Shown: positions 26,861 to 36,234 of the stretch, piece after piece | How positions within the stretch are numbered: the stretch's first letter is position 1 | Layout: every line of letters starts with the position of its first letter | Assembly (NCBI RefSeq): GCF_001881565.1 | Contig: NZ_MPDJ01000001.1 | Coordinates: 838,953 to 902,952 of the forward strand | From: Eisenbergiella tayi | GTDB lineage: Bacteria; Bacillota; Clostridia; Lachnospirales; Lachnospiraceae | Direction of reading: 5' to 3' | Length of the DNA: 64,000 bases | Notes under the pieces: model-generated | What the model was told of the DNA's origin: nothing | The model's input: only the letters and a program-made list of their open reading frames with translations | The model's database searches: none | Program-made: the position numbers and the translations under genes

Positions 26861-27726
26861 AAGCGTATCATTCTCTCCGTATAAATATCCCGGCATTCTC
26901 TGCCGTTCAGCCATTTTGCCGGCGCTATTACTTTTTTCTCCGGATTTTCATTCAGCCATGCTCCCCACCAGCTGAAGCTGCTGTTAGCTATAATATTATG
27001 CCTGCATCTGCTCATCAGATACAGATCCATATAACCCGTATCCTCCGTGCTTCCTTCCACCAGGACACAATTTTTGCTTTCAAAATGTTCCCCCGTCCAT
27101 TCCGGATCATTGCTGAACAGGAAAAAACGGGCGCCGGGTACCAGCCTCTCCATCCGCGCAAAAGCTTCTTTATAATAAGCTTCCGTGCAGATCTCCGTAT
27201 AAAGGCCGCCATGGCTTTCATCCAGGTAATCGCCCCTCCGGATATGGACACTGACCGACTGACAGTCCTCTATCTGTTTCTCCAGCCGGAGATAATCCTC
27301 AGGCAGCGGAAAAGCACCCGACTCTATCCCGCGGAACCGGTATGCTTCACGGACTTTTTCCTCACAGTCCCGGAAGTATTTGTCACTCTGAAAACACCCT
27401 TCCAGCAATACCGGATCCTTTTCCATCACCAGCGGGTCAAAATTGATATCCCGTTCCCGGTAGGCCTTCGTCCTGCGGCCGGTCAGCTTTCGCCTGACAC
27501 GGGACAGCGCATCCATGGAAGCATCTGTCATTTCCGTCAGTTCCTCTCTGCTTGCCCGGTCATAGGTAATTCCGAACACCTCCAGCTGCCTCGGCCTTGT
27601 TCCCGGCCCTTCATAACAGGTGACATCATCTATTTTTACTTCTTTTCCCTTAGCCTTCAGGCTCAGATAGAGGGCATATTCAAACATCTGGTTGCCCAGC
27701 CCTCCCGATAATTGCACAATAACCAT
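26857..27726 (-). CDS. Alpha-1,2-fucosyltransferase, GT11
   Basis: A 289-residue canonical GT11 enzyme: MVIVQLSGGLGNQMFEYALY at the start, SVSIHIRRGDYLDESHGGLY near residue 135 and NIIANSSFSWWGAWLNENPE near 238. All three family blocks are intact, so it is the best candidate in the window for a working GDP-fucose alpha-1,2-fucosyltransferase. It lies two bases after the GT2 gene and overlaps the ABC transporter gene by four bases, so it belongs to the same transcript. The acceptor is unknown. Compare the two other complete GT11 relatives and one partial one here. Confidence 0.9.
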   Translation of the reverse strand: MVIVQLSGGLGNQMFEYALYLSLKAKGKEVKIDDVTCYEGPGTRPRQLEVFGITYDRASREELTEMTDASMDALSRVRRKLTGRRTKAYRERDINFDPLVMEKDPVLLEGCFQSDKYFRDCEEKVREAYRFRGIESGAFPLPEDYLRLEKQIEDCQSVSVHIRRGDYLDESHGGLYTEICTEAYYKEAFARMERLVPGARFFLFSNDPEWTGEHFESKNCVLVEGSTEDTGYMDLYLMSRCRHNIIANSSFSWWGAWLNENPEKKVIAPAKWLNGRECRDIYTERMIRL

Positions 27727-27727
27727 A

Positions 27728-28798
27728 TTAACGCCCTCTTGCCCTTTGTTTCAGAGGTATGATAAACCTGTCATTCAGCCAAATCACCCAAAGATAAACT
27801 GCCGGTGACTTCAGGAAAATCATCATTTTCTTTTTTTCATTGGGATTAGCTGCCGGATTCTGATAGACCCTGTCCATTTCCGCGCTGTCCGCCCGCAGCC
27901 GCTCCCTGATTTCTTTCCGGTATTTTCGTCTGAAGTCCTTTTTCGCCTTTCCCAGCGAAATGTAATAAAGCAAAAGCCTTTTATAAAAAAAATATCGATG
28001 GATATCCGCCAAATCCATTCTGTCTATGGAACGCAAAAAAGCTTCCTTTTCTTCATAAGCCGGCAGCTGATCCGTAAAGATACGTTCTCCCAGCCCTTCT
28101 CCCATGATACTGCCTTCCCGTTCCAGGACATAATTATAAAAGGAAAAATCCATGTATATGGTCCCGGAAGCCCTTGCCAGCAGCTTCGTGGTATATACGA
28201 TATCCTCATAATATTTTCCCTTCGGAAACCGCAGTTCACCCATCAGTTCCCTTCGGTAAAGCTTATTCCAGGCGGCATTCTGGATACAGATGTCATCCTC
28301 TTCTCTTAAAAAGCATTCCAGCGCCTCCCGGCCTTCCATATAAACTGCGGCACCTGTGGACTCATCCACAGCACGATCCCTGTAGATTTTCCGGTACCGG
28401 CATACCGCCAGCGGCGCATCAAACTGCCTCGCCGCAGAAAGCAGCCCTTCATACATATCCTTCTCTATCCAGTCATCCCCGTCCACAAAAGCAATGTAGC
28501 TTCCCAGCGCCTGACCGGTTCCTGCATTTCTGGCATCGGAAAGACCGCCGTTTTCCTTATGGATCACCTGGATTCTGTCATCCTCCCCGGCCAGCCTGTC
28601 GCAAAGGCCCGGACAGCCATCCGTGGAACCATCGTCAACCAGAATAATCTGCAGGTTCCGGTATGTCTGCTCCCGTATGGAACGGACGCATTTTTCCAGA
28701 TACGCCTCAATATTATATACCGCCACGATGACCGAAATCAAATCCGTCTGTTCCTGCTCCGGTATCGGACGGAATGAAAAATGTTCTATTTTCTGCAC
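27728..28798 (-). CDS. GT2 family glycosyltransferase
   Basis: A 356-residue GT-A enzyme starting with GTG; AAGGA lies eight bases upstream. DLISVIVAVYNIEAYLEKCV near residue 20, ILVDDGSTDGCPGLCD near 55 and AFVDGDDWIEKDMYEG near 108 (the metal-binding DGDD) are clear. The mid-region LRFPKGKYYEDIVYTTKLLA is the typical ED-containing acceptor segment. The C-terminal part is basic and helical. It follows AsnB copy 1 and is coupled to the GT11 gene. Sugar unknown. Confidence 0.88.
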   Translation of the reverse strand: MQKIEHFSFRPIPEQEQTDLISVIVAVYNIEAYLEKCVRSIREQTYRNLQIILVDDGSTDGCPGLCDRLAGEDDRIQVIHKENGGLSDARNAGTGQALGSYIAFVDGDDWIEKDMYEGLLSAARQFDAPLAVCRYRKIYRDRAVDESTGAAVYMEGREALECFLREEDDICIQNAAWNKLYRRELMGELRFPKGKYYEDIVYTTKLLARASGTIYMDFSFYNYVLEREGSIMGEGLGERIFTDQLPAYEEKEAFLRSIDRMDLADIHRYFFYKRLLLYYISLGKAKKDFRRKYRKEIRERLRADSAEMDRVYQNPAANPNEKKKMMIFLKSPAVYLWVIWLNDRFIIPLKQRARGR

Positions 28799-28836
28799 GG
28801 GATAATTCCTTCCTGCAAGCTGTCACTGCAACCGCT

Positions 28837-30720
28837 TCAACACACAGCTGAACGATCCGCCATCCAGGCCTGGAACATCAGAATATACCAGATCTGAATG
28901 CGCCAGACACCGTTTTCCACAAAATCCTTCCAGATTTTCCATACCGTATCCGGATTTAAAATACCCTGCGTTTCCAGCGTCCTGCGATCAATCAGCGTTT
29001 CCGCCCATGCCCGCAGAGACGGCTCCATCAGCCATTTGGCAATAGGTATGGAGAATCCCTTCTTTGGCCTGTCCATCAATTCCTTCGGCACATATTTATA
29101 CAAAACATCCCGAAGAACCAGTTTCCCTGTCCCATCCTGCCTCTTATATTCCAAAGGAAGGCTCCAGGCGAACTCCACCACATCCTTATCCAGCATAGGC
29201 ACCCTTGTTTCCAGAGAAACCGCCATAGCCGTACGATCCACCTTTACCAATATATCATCCGGATGATACATCAGCATATCCATCAGCATAATCGTATGGT
29301 TCGTTTCCTCCAGATAACCTGCCGGCATCTGTGTATACTTATACGGCAGGTTTCCGTGCTCCCTTGCAATATCCATAGTAAGCGGATCCGTAAGCCGTGA
29401 CTGCACATAAATATCCGAAGGATCCCTGGCCCCCAGAAGTTTCCCCTTGATACGGAATAACTCCTTTTTTACCAGAGGACTGTGCAGAACCAGCTCGCTG
29501 CAGGGCTTACGCAGAAAATAAGGAACATTTTTCATTTTCCCCCAAATACGGCTCACCGAAGCATAAGAGGTATAACCGCAGAAAAGTTCGTCTCCCCCAT
29601 CTCCGCTCAAGGATACCGTCACATGCTCCCGGGTCATCTTACTGACCAGATAGGTAGGAATCTGAGAAGAATCCGCGAACGGCTCCCCAAACATAAAAGG
29701 AAGCTTAGGAATTACCGCCTTGGCATCCGCCTCCGTAATATAAAGCTCCGTATGCTCTGTTCCCAGCACCTTCGCAATTTCCCTGGCAGTCTCCGCTTCA
29801 TTATACTCTTTTTCTCCCATACCAATCGTAAAGCTCTTCACTTTACCATGATTCAGCGACTGCATCAGCGCCACAATAGTGCTGCTGTCTATCCCCGCGG
29901 AAAGAAAAGCCCCCACCGGCACATCCGCCACCATCTGATCCCGGATAGAAGCCTTCAGAAGCCGCTCCAGCTCCTCCGCCGCTTCCTCCCGGCTTCCCGC
30001 AAACAGATTCTCCTGCCCCTTCTTCGCCGCATCCATCACAGACCAGAACGTTTTTACCGAAGGCCTGGAAAAAGGAGCTTCCAGCGTCAGGATACACCCC
30101 GGCTCCAGCTTCCATATATCCTCATAAATAGAATAAGGAGCAGGAATATACCCATGCACAAAATAAATATCCAGCACATCCCTGTTGATTTCATTACTAA
30201 AACCATCCAGAACAGAAATCGATCCAATATCCGACCCAAACACAAAACACCCGTTTACAAAACCATAATACAACGGCTTCTCCCCGATCCGATCCCGAAG
30301 CAGATAAAGCCGCCTCTCCTTCTTATCATAAAGCGCAATGGCAAACATCCCCTTACACAAAGTGATCACCTCTTCGATCCCCATATGCTCCATAGCCTCC
30401 AGCAGAACCTCCGTATCCGAAGTCCCCCTGAAACGATCCACCTTCTTCTCCTCAATCAGCCTCTTTGCGATCTCCCTGTAATTATAGATTTCACCATTAA
30501 AGACCATTTCAAACCGCCCGCTGTGAGACTGCATAGGCTGTGCCCCATTTTCCGAAAGATCCACAATAGAAAGCCGCTGATGCCCCAAAACAACATCCCC
30601 GTCCTCACTCGCCCAAATCCCCGAAGCATCCGGCCCCCTGTGCCGCATCCTCTCATTCATCTTCCTGATATTCTTCTCCCAATCCCTCTTCCAATTACAA
30701 AACCCTGCAATCCCGCACAT
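28837..30720 (-). CDS. asnB: Asparagine synthetase-like glutamine amidotransferase, copy 1
   Basis: A 627-residue class II enzyme. After Met removal, Cys2 (MCGIAGFCNW) is the glutaminase nucleophile, with MRHRGPDASGIW near 28 and NGEIYNYREIAKRL near 74. The synthetase domain begins with the PP-loop VPVGAFLSAGIDSSTIVALM near 265 and has SLSGDGGDELFCGYTSY near 365. The full length and intact motifs indicate an active enzyme that hydrolyses glutamine and uses ATP to amidate a carboxylate. In a surface-glycan locus the substrate may be a sugar uronic acid or a wall peptide instead of free aspartate. A second copy lies 2.8 kb upstream. Giant fold-back element A is just upstream of this gene. Confidence 0.87.
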   Translation of the reverse strand: MCGIAGFCNWKRDWEKNIRKMNERMRHRGPDASGIWASEDGDVVLGHQRLSIVDLSENGAQPMQSHSGRFEMVFNGEIYNYREIAKRLIEEKKVDRFRGTSDTEVLLEAMEHMGIEEVITLCKGMFAIALYDKKERRLYLLRDRIGEKPLYYGFVNGCFVFGSDIGSISVLDGFSNEINRDVLDIYFVHGYIPAPYSIYEDIWKLEPGCILTLEAPFSRPSVKTFWSVMDAAKKGQENLFAGSREEAAEELERLLKASIRDQMVADVPVGAFLSAGIDSSTIVALMQSLNHGKVKSFTIGMGEKEYNEAETAREIAKVLGTEHTELYITEADAKAVIPKLPFMFGEPFADSSQIPTYLVSKMTREHVTVSLSGDGGDELFCGYTSYASVSRIWGKMKNVPYFLRKPCSELVLHSPLVKKELFRIKGKLLGARDPSDIYVQSRLTDPLTMDIAREHGNLPYKYTQMPAGYLEETNHTIMLMDMLMYHPDDILVKVDRTAMAVSLETRVPMLDKDVVEFAWSLPLEYKRQDGTGKLVLRDVLYKYVPKELMDRPKKGFSIPIAKWLMEPSLRAWAETLIDRRTLETQGILNPDTVWKIWKDFVENGVWRIQIWYILMFQAWMADRSAVC

Positions 30721-30831
30721 AATCTCACCCGCTTTCTAAAATCAAGCCTCTTTATCCTGCTACAACTTACTAAATCCCTTATCTTTTGCCCTTTTTCCCT
30801 TTTTTTGCCCTTAACTTACTCACTTCACCCA

Positions 30832-31151
30832 GCTTTGCCTCTGCTGTTCTCCGGCTGCCCTTCGGCCTGCTGTGGCTTGGCCCTCCGGCAGGAAGCTTCC
30901 CGGCCCGGCTCCCGGGAAACCGGCTGCGGCCAGAGATGAGATCCTGTAAGGGCCGTATAAAAACGCCGGTCCTTACACTGCGTATTCTGCAGCGTTAGTA
31001 CCGCTGCGTTTTTATCCGAGCGAGAGCGCGCCCTATAAGGACTCATCTCTGGCCGCAGCCGGTTTCTCGGGAGCCGGGCCGGGAAGCTTCCTGACGGAGG
31101 GCCAAACCACAGCAGACCGAAGCAGCAGCCGGAGAACAGCAGAGGCAAAGC
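30832..31151. repeat. Giant fold-back element A
   Basis: Two inverted arms of 122 bases (30832-30953 and 31030-31151) match with only scattered mismatches, many of which would be G-U pairs. They enclose a 76-base core that itself folds (ATAAAAACGC with GCGTTTTTAT). The element is far GC-richer than its flanks and carries no credible gene. The right arm ends four bases after the stop codon of the SGNH gene. The core differs from that shared by the other three elements of this window, though the inner end of each arm holds GAGATGAG, like theirs. Confidence 0.88.
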
Positions 31152-31155
31152 GCCC

Positions 31156-32235
31156 TTACTCTTCTTCGATCACCTTAAATTCATTCCGTTCCTTTTTGTC
31201 AAGAATCGTCTGCTTGGCGGCTTCCGTCTGCTCTTCCCACAATTCGGCCGCCTTATCCCAGCTTTCATATTCCTTCTGTCCGCGTTTATCCGTAAATGAA
31301 TAATTATTTTTCAGATATTCTCCCAGGAAGGCGCTGCACTTTTCCATGCCAAAAGCATTGGCATGACCGCCGTAATCGTCAAAGTCCATCTCAAAATCAA
31401 TATCCAGTTCCTCATAATAATCATTCATGTTCAGGAACTGATATCCGGTAGGGGCTATGATGTCCGCTATATAATTATACTGCCTCTGCTTTTCTTCCGT
31501 CATGGTATTCGGCGATACGATAAATAAAGCGTTCAGACCTTTTTCCTGCAGATAAGCCAAAAGATTACGCAGCACCTCTTCCTGATCCTCCGGAATCGCC
31601 TGCCGATCCGTCACCCAGGAATAATCCGCTATTTCGCTGGGTCCGATATCGTCCCGGATCACAGCGCCCTTCAGCGGATCCGGATATTCATACCGGAAGG
31701 TAACCATCTGACTGGGAAGCACCAGCGTTTTCCAGTTGGAATGATATTTAAAAATATCGAAATAATAGGTATATCTTGGCTCTTCTTCATTCGGCTCCAC
31801 CAAATCATTGATGGTTTTTATCCGGTTCCAGGAATACTTCATGTTATCGGTGACGCCTCTGGTATATGCCATGTTCTGTGTGAGCCGTTCATCCGGCCCC
31901 AGATACATGCGCATTTCGAAAACATAAAGCTCAGGATCCTGGGTTTTCTCCGCCTCCTCCACCAGATGTACCGCGGCCTTCGGGCGCTGCATGTTAGAGG
32001 ACAGCGGATAACAGGTGATGCCGGTATCCTCCCAGATCTTCGGTCCCGCATAATAAGGATATACCGGGCTGGATCCGATCATCACCACATCAATGGTATC
32101 CTTCTTTTCCGCGTAAAATCCCACAAAAATGTCCTTGATATCGCCGTTTGTCCGAATCATATAGGTGAGTGGAATCAGTATCAGGAAAAAACCTGCTATA
32201 AATACAATTGTCTTAATCCATTCTTTTTTCTTCAT
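31156..32235 (-). CDS. SGNH-hydrolase-like membrane-anchored protein (DltD/AlgJ-type)
   Basis: A 359-residue protein with one N-terminal membrane anchor (IKTIVFIAGFFLILIPLTYM) and an extracytoplasmic SGNH-like domain. VVMIGSSPVYPYYAG near residue 50 fits block I with a Ser nucleophile, and FDDYGGHANAFGMEKCSAFL near 285 supplies the D..H block V. Such proteins transfer or remove acyl groups on surface polymers. The C-terminal 40 residues are charged and helical. The gene lies between fold-back A and a GT4 gene. Function by fold only; the exact substrate is unknown. Confidence 0.7.
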   Translation of the reverse strand: MKKKEWIKTIVFIAGFFLILIPLTYMIRTNGDIKDIFVGFYAEKKDTIDVVMIGSSPVYPYYAGPKIWEDTGITCYPLSSNMQRPKAAVHLVEEAEKTQDPELYVFEMRMYLGPDERLTQNMAYTRGVTDNMKYSWNRIKTINDLVEPNEEEPRYTYYFDIFKYHSNWKTLVLPSQMVTFRYEYPDPLKGAVIRDDIGPSEIADYSWVTDRQAIPEDQEEVLRNLLAYLQEKGLNALFIVSPNTMTEEKQRQYNYIADIIAPTGYQFLNMNDYYEELDIDFEMDFDDYGGHANAFGMEKCSAFLGEYLKNNYSFTDKRGQKEYESWDKAAELWEEQTEAAKQTILDKKERNEFKVIEEE

Positions 32236-32355
32236 ACTACCTGTTGCTTTCCCTGGAGTGTGTCTGAAAATTGCATGAATGAATTTTCAAACACGCTTTG
32301 ACATGATAAATCTGCAGATTTACAGACATACTCTTTACTCCGTCCATGATGCAAA

Positions 32356-33486
32356 TTATTTTTTCTTCCGCCTGGAAATCAGATATTCCATCCATTCCCT
32401 GTCTACTTGCTCCGGAAGATACTCTTCAAGAAGCCTGGCGGCATTGCGCCCCATCTCGTCTGCCTTTTCCCTGTCGGAAAGAAGAATCCGCAGCTTCCGC
32501 TCCAGGGCATCGGTATCTCCGGGAGGGATCAGGAACCCGTTGACTCCGTCCTGAATCAGCTCTGCCGGCCCGCCGCAGGGGCAGTCGGTGGAAATCACCG
32601 GAAGTCCCAGGCACATGGCTTCAATCAGGGTATTCGGCATCCCTTCACTGAAAGAAGACAGGACAAAGGCACTGCTTTTATATATTTTATCCGCCACATC
32701 CGCCACCGCTCCGGGCAGGCTGACACGTTCCGAAAGCCCCATCTGCCCGGCAAGCTTCAGAAGCGGTTCCCTGCATTCCCCGTTTCCGTAAATAACCAGC
32801 CTTGCTCCGGGAAAATCCTCTGCCAGTCCGGAAAATGCATGGAGAATCATTTCATGGTTTTTATTTGCATCCATACGGCCCACCGCATGAATACAGAGTT
32901 CCCTCTCACCCTCAAACCTCTCTCTGATAAAAGAAGGGTTCAGAGGATTTTTCAGGATCACCGCCTTCTTCCGAATTCTGTCCGGGAAAAAGGAAAATGC
33001 CTCCTTCGTCTGGAGCACCACCCCGGCCGCTTTGGCAAAATAAGTCCTGGCCAGGAAACGCATCAGCCCGGAAGCATATTCCGCCTGAGGTTCACCTCTC
33101 ACCGAAATTACTACCGGGATATTCAGGAAGCTGCTGGTAAGCAGGGCCATGAGATTATTTTTTCCGATAAAGGAAAGGATTACATCCGGTTTTTCTTCCT
33201 TCCATATACGGCGCAGCTTACGGAAACGGCGGACAAAATTCACAGCCCGGCTCTTGCTCGTCTCTTCCTCCGTTATCTCACTGAAAACCCGTTTGATATC
33301 CGGGGAAAGCTCATATTCCCCTTTCCCCTTATACTGGGTAACCACAGTAACCTGTACTCCCTGGTTTTTCAGATACTCGGCCAGATTGACCAGCACTCTT
33401 TCGGAGCCGCCCTTACGAAGGGCGCTGATAAAAAGAGCGATATGGATTTTTTCGGAAGGTACTGTTTCATCCTGCTTTCTGTTCAA
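32356..33486 (-). CDS. GT4 family glycosyltransferase (TTG start)
   Basis: A 376-residue GT4 enzyme. HIALFISALRKGGSERVLVN near residue 18 is the acceptor-side start, AVGRMDANKNHEMILHAFSG near 215 and SSFSEGMPNTLIEAMCLGLP near 290 form the donor site, then STDCPCGGPAELIQDGVNG. The start is set at TTG because AAGGAG lies seven bases upstream; the longer ATG frame would overlap the AsnB copy 2 gene. It is a clear paralogue of the GT4 gene at 36.2 kb (shared TDCPCGGP and DGVNG). Confidence 0.85.
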   Translation of the reverse strand: MNRKQDETVPSEKIHIALFISALRKGGSERVLVNLAEYLKNQGVQVTVVTQYKGKGEYELSPDIKRVFSEITEEETSKSRAVNFVRRFRKLRRIWKEEKPDVILSFIGKNNLMALLTSSFLNIPVVISVRGEPQAEYASGLMRFLARTYFAKAAGVVLQTKEAFSFFPDRIRKKAVILKNPLNPSFIRERFEGERELCIHAVGRMDANKNHEMILHAFSGLAEDFPGARLVIYGNGECREPLLKLAGQMGLSERVSLPGAVADVADKIYKSSAFVLSSFSEGMPNTLIEAMCLGLPVISTDCPCGGPAELIQDGVNGFLIPPGDTDALERKLRILLSDREKADEMGRNAARLLEEYLPEQVDREWMEYLISRRKKK

Positions 33487-33515
33487 TATACCACTCCTTA
33501 ATAGCTTGTCTTCTT

Positions 33516-35417
33516 TTAGTATGCCATATAGCATGCATACCACTGCTGGAAAGTATAAAAAGCCCACACGATTCGGGAATAATTTTCTCCGCTTCCCGGC
33601 CCCCGATCTCCCTGCTGCAGATAATTTTCCACAAACCGGCTTACATAATCCGCGTTGAAAATCCCCTGTTTCACGAGAAACTCTTTTCCCGAATAGTCTG
33701 TCAGGCTTTCCCGTAGAGGCCCCCGGAGCCATTTGTCAAGAGGCACGGAAAAGCCCTTCTTTTTCCTGTCCAGCATATCTTTTGGGATATAGTCGTAAGC
33801 TATGCTTTTTAGAATCCTTTTTTTCTCTCCATTCTCAAATTTGAAAGAATGAGGAAGGCGGAAGGAATATTCCATTACATCCTTATCCAGGATAGGGCAT
33901 CTGGCCTCCAGGGAATATTTCATGGAAGCCCTGTCCACCTTACACAAAATGTCTCCGGGAAGATACGTATCCATATCCAGAAGCATCCTGCGGATCTGCC
34001 AGTCTTTCTCCTGATAGGCGCTTTCCTTTGGATAGCGGCAGTCCATTCCCTCACCGGCAGCAAAGGCTCTTGCCACATCCAGATATGCCGGCGGGCAGAT
34101 TTGGGTTTTCAGCTCCGGATTGCGGTTCTCTGCAATGGAACGTACCTTTACCGGAAGCCGTTCCTCCAGCCTTGCCCTTCTTAAACCCGGCAGGCCTAAT
34201 ATTCCATGAACCATTCCGCCTAAAGCATCCAGCCTCTGTACCTGCGCCAGCCTGTCATACATCTGATAGCCGCAGAAAAATTCGTCCCCTCCGTCTCCCG
34301 ACAGAGCCACCGTAACCTTTTCTCTGGCCAAAGCAGATACCAGCATGGTCGGGATTTGGGAACTGTCCGCAAAGGGTTCGTCATAATACCTGGGAATGCT
34401 TTCCACCAAATCGAACATTCCTTTTTCATCGATATAGGCTTCCGTATGATCCGTGCCCAGATACTCCGCCACCTGTCTGGCATAGGAGGCCTCATCGTAA
34501 CGTTCGTCTTCAAAGCCGATGGAAAAAGTTTTCACCGGTTCCGGCGAATTTTCCTGGGCGACAGCAGTCATCAAAGACGAATCGTAGCCGCCGCTCAAAA
34601 AGCTTCCCAGCGGCACATCGGCAATCATCCGGGAAGCCACCGCCTTTTGAAAAAGCCTTTTCAGCTCCGCCTTAGCTTCCCCGAAATCCGTCACCGGATT
34701 TTTCTGCATTTTATGGTATACGTCAGCAATGTCCCAATATTTCCAGGTCTTTATTTCCCCCTTATGAAACCGCAGGATTTCTCCCGGCTGCAGCTTATAT
34801 ACATCCTTAAAAATACTGTCCGGCGCGTTGATATACTGCTGGTAAAGGAAGCGGGCCAGCACATCCCTGCGTATTTCCTTCGTAAATCCGGGGCATTCCA
34901 TGATCGGCTTCAATTCCGAAGCGAATACCAGGTTTTCTCCGTCCAGCCAATAGGAAAGGGGCTTTTTTCCAATCCGATCCCGTACAAGAAAGATTTCCTG
35001 GGTACTTTTATCATAAAGGGCCAGGGCAAACATACCGTTAAACCTGTCAATACAGGAAATACCCCATTTCAGATAAGCTGCGATAATGACTTCCGTATCA
35101 CAGTTAGACTTAAAGGGGTAGTCGGAAAGTTCTTTTTTCAATTCTTTAAAATTATATATTTCACCGTTATATACGATACAAACCCGATCCTGTGCGAATC
35201 CAAAGGCAGCATCCGAATGCATGGGCTGATGGCCCAGCATGGAAAGATCCATGATGGAAAGTCTCCGCTGTGCAAACCCAATCCGATAGCCGTCTTCCCC
35301 GGAATAAATTTCTTCCCCGGAGTCGTTGGGACCACGGTGGTACATCGTGTCATTCATGATCTTCAGGGTCTTATTCGAAATCTCCCTCCTGCTCACAAAA
35401 CCACAAATACCGCACAT
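33516..35417 (-). CDS. asnB: Asparagine synthetase-like glutamine amidotransferase, copy 2
   Basis: A 633-residue class II amidotransferase with Cys2 nucleophile (MCGICGFVSR), MYHRGPNDSGEEIY near 25, YNGEIYNFKELKKEL near 83, the PP-loop VPLGSFLSGGYDSSLMTAVA near 262 and LSGDGGDEFFCGYQMYD near 365. All catalytic motifs look intact. It is diverged from copy 1 at 28.8 kb, so this is an old duplication or two acquisitions, not a recent copy. By context it may amidate a uronic acid or wall peptide. Neighbours are a NodB-fold protein and a GT4 enzyme. Confidence 0.87.
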   Translation of the reverse strand: MCGICGFVSRREISNKTLKIMNDTMYHRGPNDSGEEIYSGEDGYRIGFAQRRLSIMDLSMLGHQPMHSDAAFGFAQDRVCIVYNGEIYNFKELKKELSDYPFKSNCDTEVIIAAYLKWGISCIDRFNGMFALALYDKSTQEIFLVRDRIGKKPLSYWLDGENLVFASELKPIMECPGFTKEIRRDVLARFLYQQYINAPDSIFKDVYKLQPGEILRFHKGEIKTWKYWDIADVYHKMQKNPVTDFGEAKAELKRLFQKAVASRMIADVPLGSFLSGGYDSSLMTAVAQENSPEPVKTFSIGFEDERYDEASYARQVAEYLGTDHTEAYIDEKGMFDLVESIPRYYDEPFADSSQIPTMLVSALAREKVTVALSGDGGDEFFCGYQMYDRLAQVQRLDALGGMVHGILGLPGLRRARLEERLPVKVRSIAENRNPELKTQICPPAYLDVARAFAAGEGMDCRYPKESAYQEKDWQIRRMLLDMDTYLPGDILCKVDRASMKYSLEARCPILDKDVMEYSFRLPHSFKFENGEKKRILKSIAYDYIPKDMLDRKKKGFSVPLDKWLRGPLRESLTDYSGKEFLVKQGIFNADYVSRFVENYLQQGDRGPGSGENYSRIVWAFYTFQQWYACYMAY

Positions 35418-35473
35418 ACTGCCACTCTCCTTTCCTTCTTTCTACTGTCAGCACCGCCTGGCGGTGTCCTCTC

Positions 35474-36214
35474 TTACAGCAGATCCCTGACGCTTGCGAA
35501 ATGTTTACACTCATTATCTATTGTGTCCATCAGTTCTTCATTTCTTTCCTGTATCAGGGTCCTGAAATTCTCCAGGTTATCATATCCCTTCTTCGTCCAC
35601 GAATAGGGATGGGTCAGAATCTGAACTCTGTCGTTTTCCAGAAGCGTTGCAGCATCCGGCGTGCCGTAATTCCACCTGTGCTTCGCATCGGAAATATATT
35701 TTACATGCAGAGGCGTGGATTCCGTGACATTTTCGGAAAAGGTAAAAAACTCATCCTGATAAGCATTGATAATCCCGGGGAACTTGATGTTTTCCCGAAG
35801 CACATCCGCAGACGGACGATGGATGGAAAATTCGGTGATTTCAACCCCGATCATTTCACTGAGCACATGAATTTCCTGCAGGATTTTCTTTCTCACCAGC
35901 TCCATATCCGTCAGACCGTTCAAAGCAAAATGAAGGCCGATAACATGTCCTCTTTCATGCATATATTTTATCATATCCATGTTTTTCTTGGATAAAATAT
36001 TATAGGAATTATTCGTCCACTGGAAAAAATAAGTGGAGGTGAAATCCATGGACAACTCCAGCTTGGAAAGTGCAAAAGCCCGATCCACGCTGAATTCCAC
36101 ATCATGTCTCATAATGATGAACTTATCCCTTGCCTGAGCCTGCCTGAAGTTGCATCCCCGTCCGCTTTCTTTAATAATATTAATGATTTCTTTATAATCC
36201 GAATAGGAAAACAT
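35474..36214 (-). CDS. NodB-fold polysaccharide deacetylase-like protein
   Basis: A 246-residue protein without a signal peptide. KFIIMRHDVEFSVDRAFALS near residue 31 holds the HD metal/catalytic pair of the deacetylase fold, GHVIGLHFALNG near 89 matches the H-x-H zone, FSIHRPSAD near 130 the R-P motif, and VQILTHPYSW near 198 the late His motif. It could remove an N-acetyl group from a cytoplasmic sugar precursor. The HD-only start (not TFDD) puts it in a divergent branch, so another hydrolytic reaction is possible. GGAGG precedes the ATG. Confidence 0.75.
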   Translation of the reverse strand: MFSYSDYKEIINIIKESGRGCNFRQAQARDKFIIMRHDVEFSVDRAFALSKLELSMDFTSTYFFQWTNNSYNILSKKNMDMIKYMHERGHVIGLHFALNGLTDMELVRKKILQEIHVLSEMIGVEITEFSIHRPSADVLRENIKFPGIINAYQDEFFTFSENVTESTPLHVKYISDAKHRWNYGTPDAATLLENDRVQILTHPYSWTKKGYDNLENFRTLIQERNEELMDTIDNECKHFASVRDLL

Positions 36215-36234
36215 TCCGCTTTATTCCTCCAAAG

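Noticed and set aside
29482..30939. A 485-codon open frame on the plus strand
   Set aside because: It is antisense to the intact AsnB copy 1, with a Pro/Arg/His-rich composition and no family motif, so it is a mirror effect of the true gene's codon usage.
30832..31151. Insertion sequence with long terminal repeats
   Set aside because: The core of about 70 bases is far too short for a transposase gene. A non-autonomous element remains possible, but no target-site duplication was convincing.
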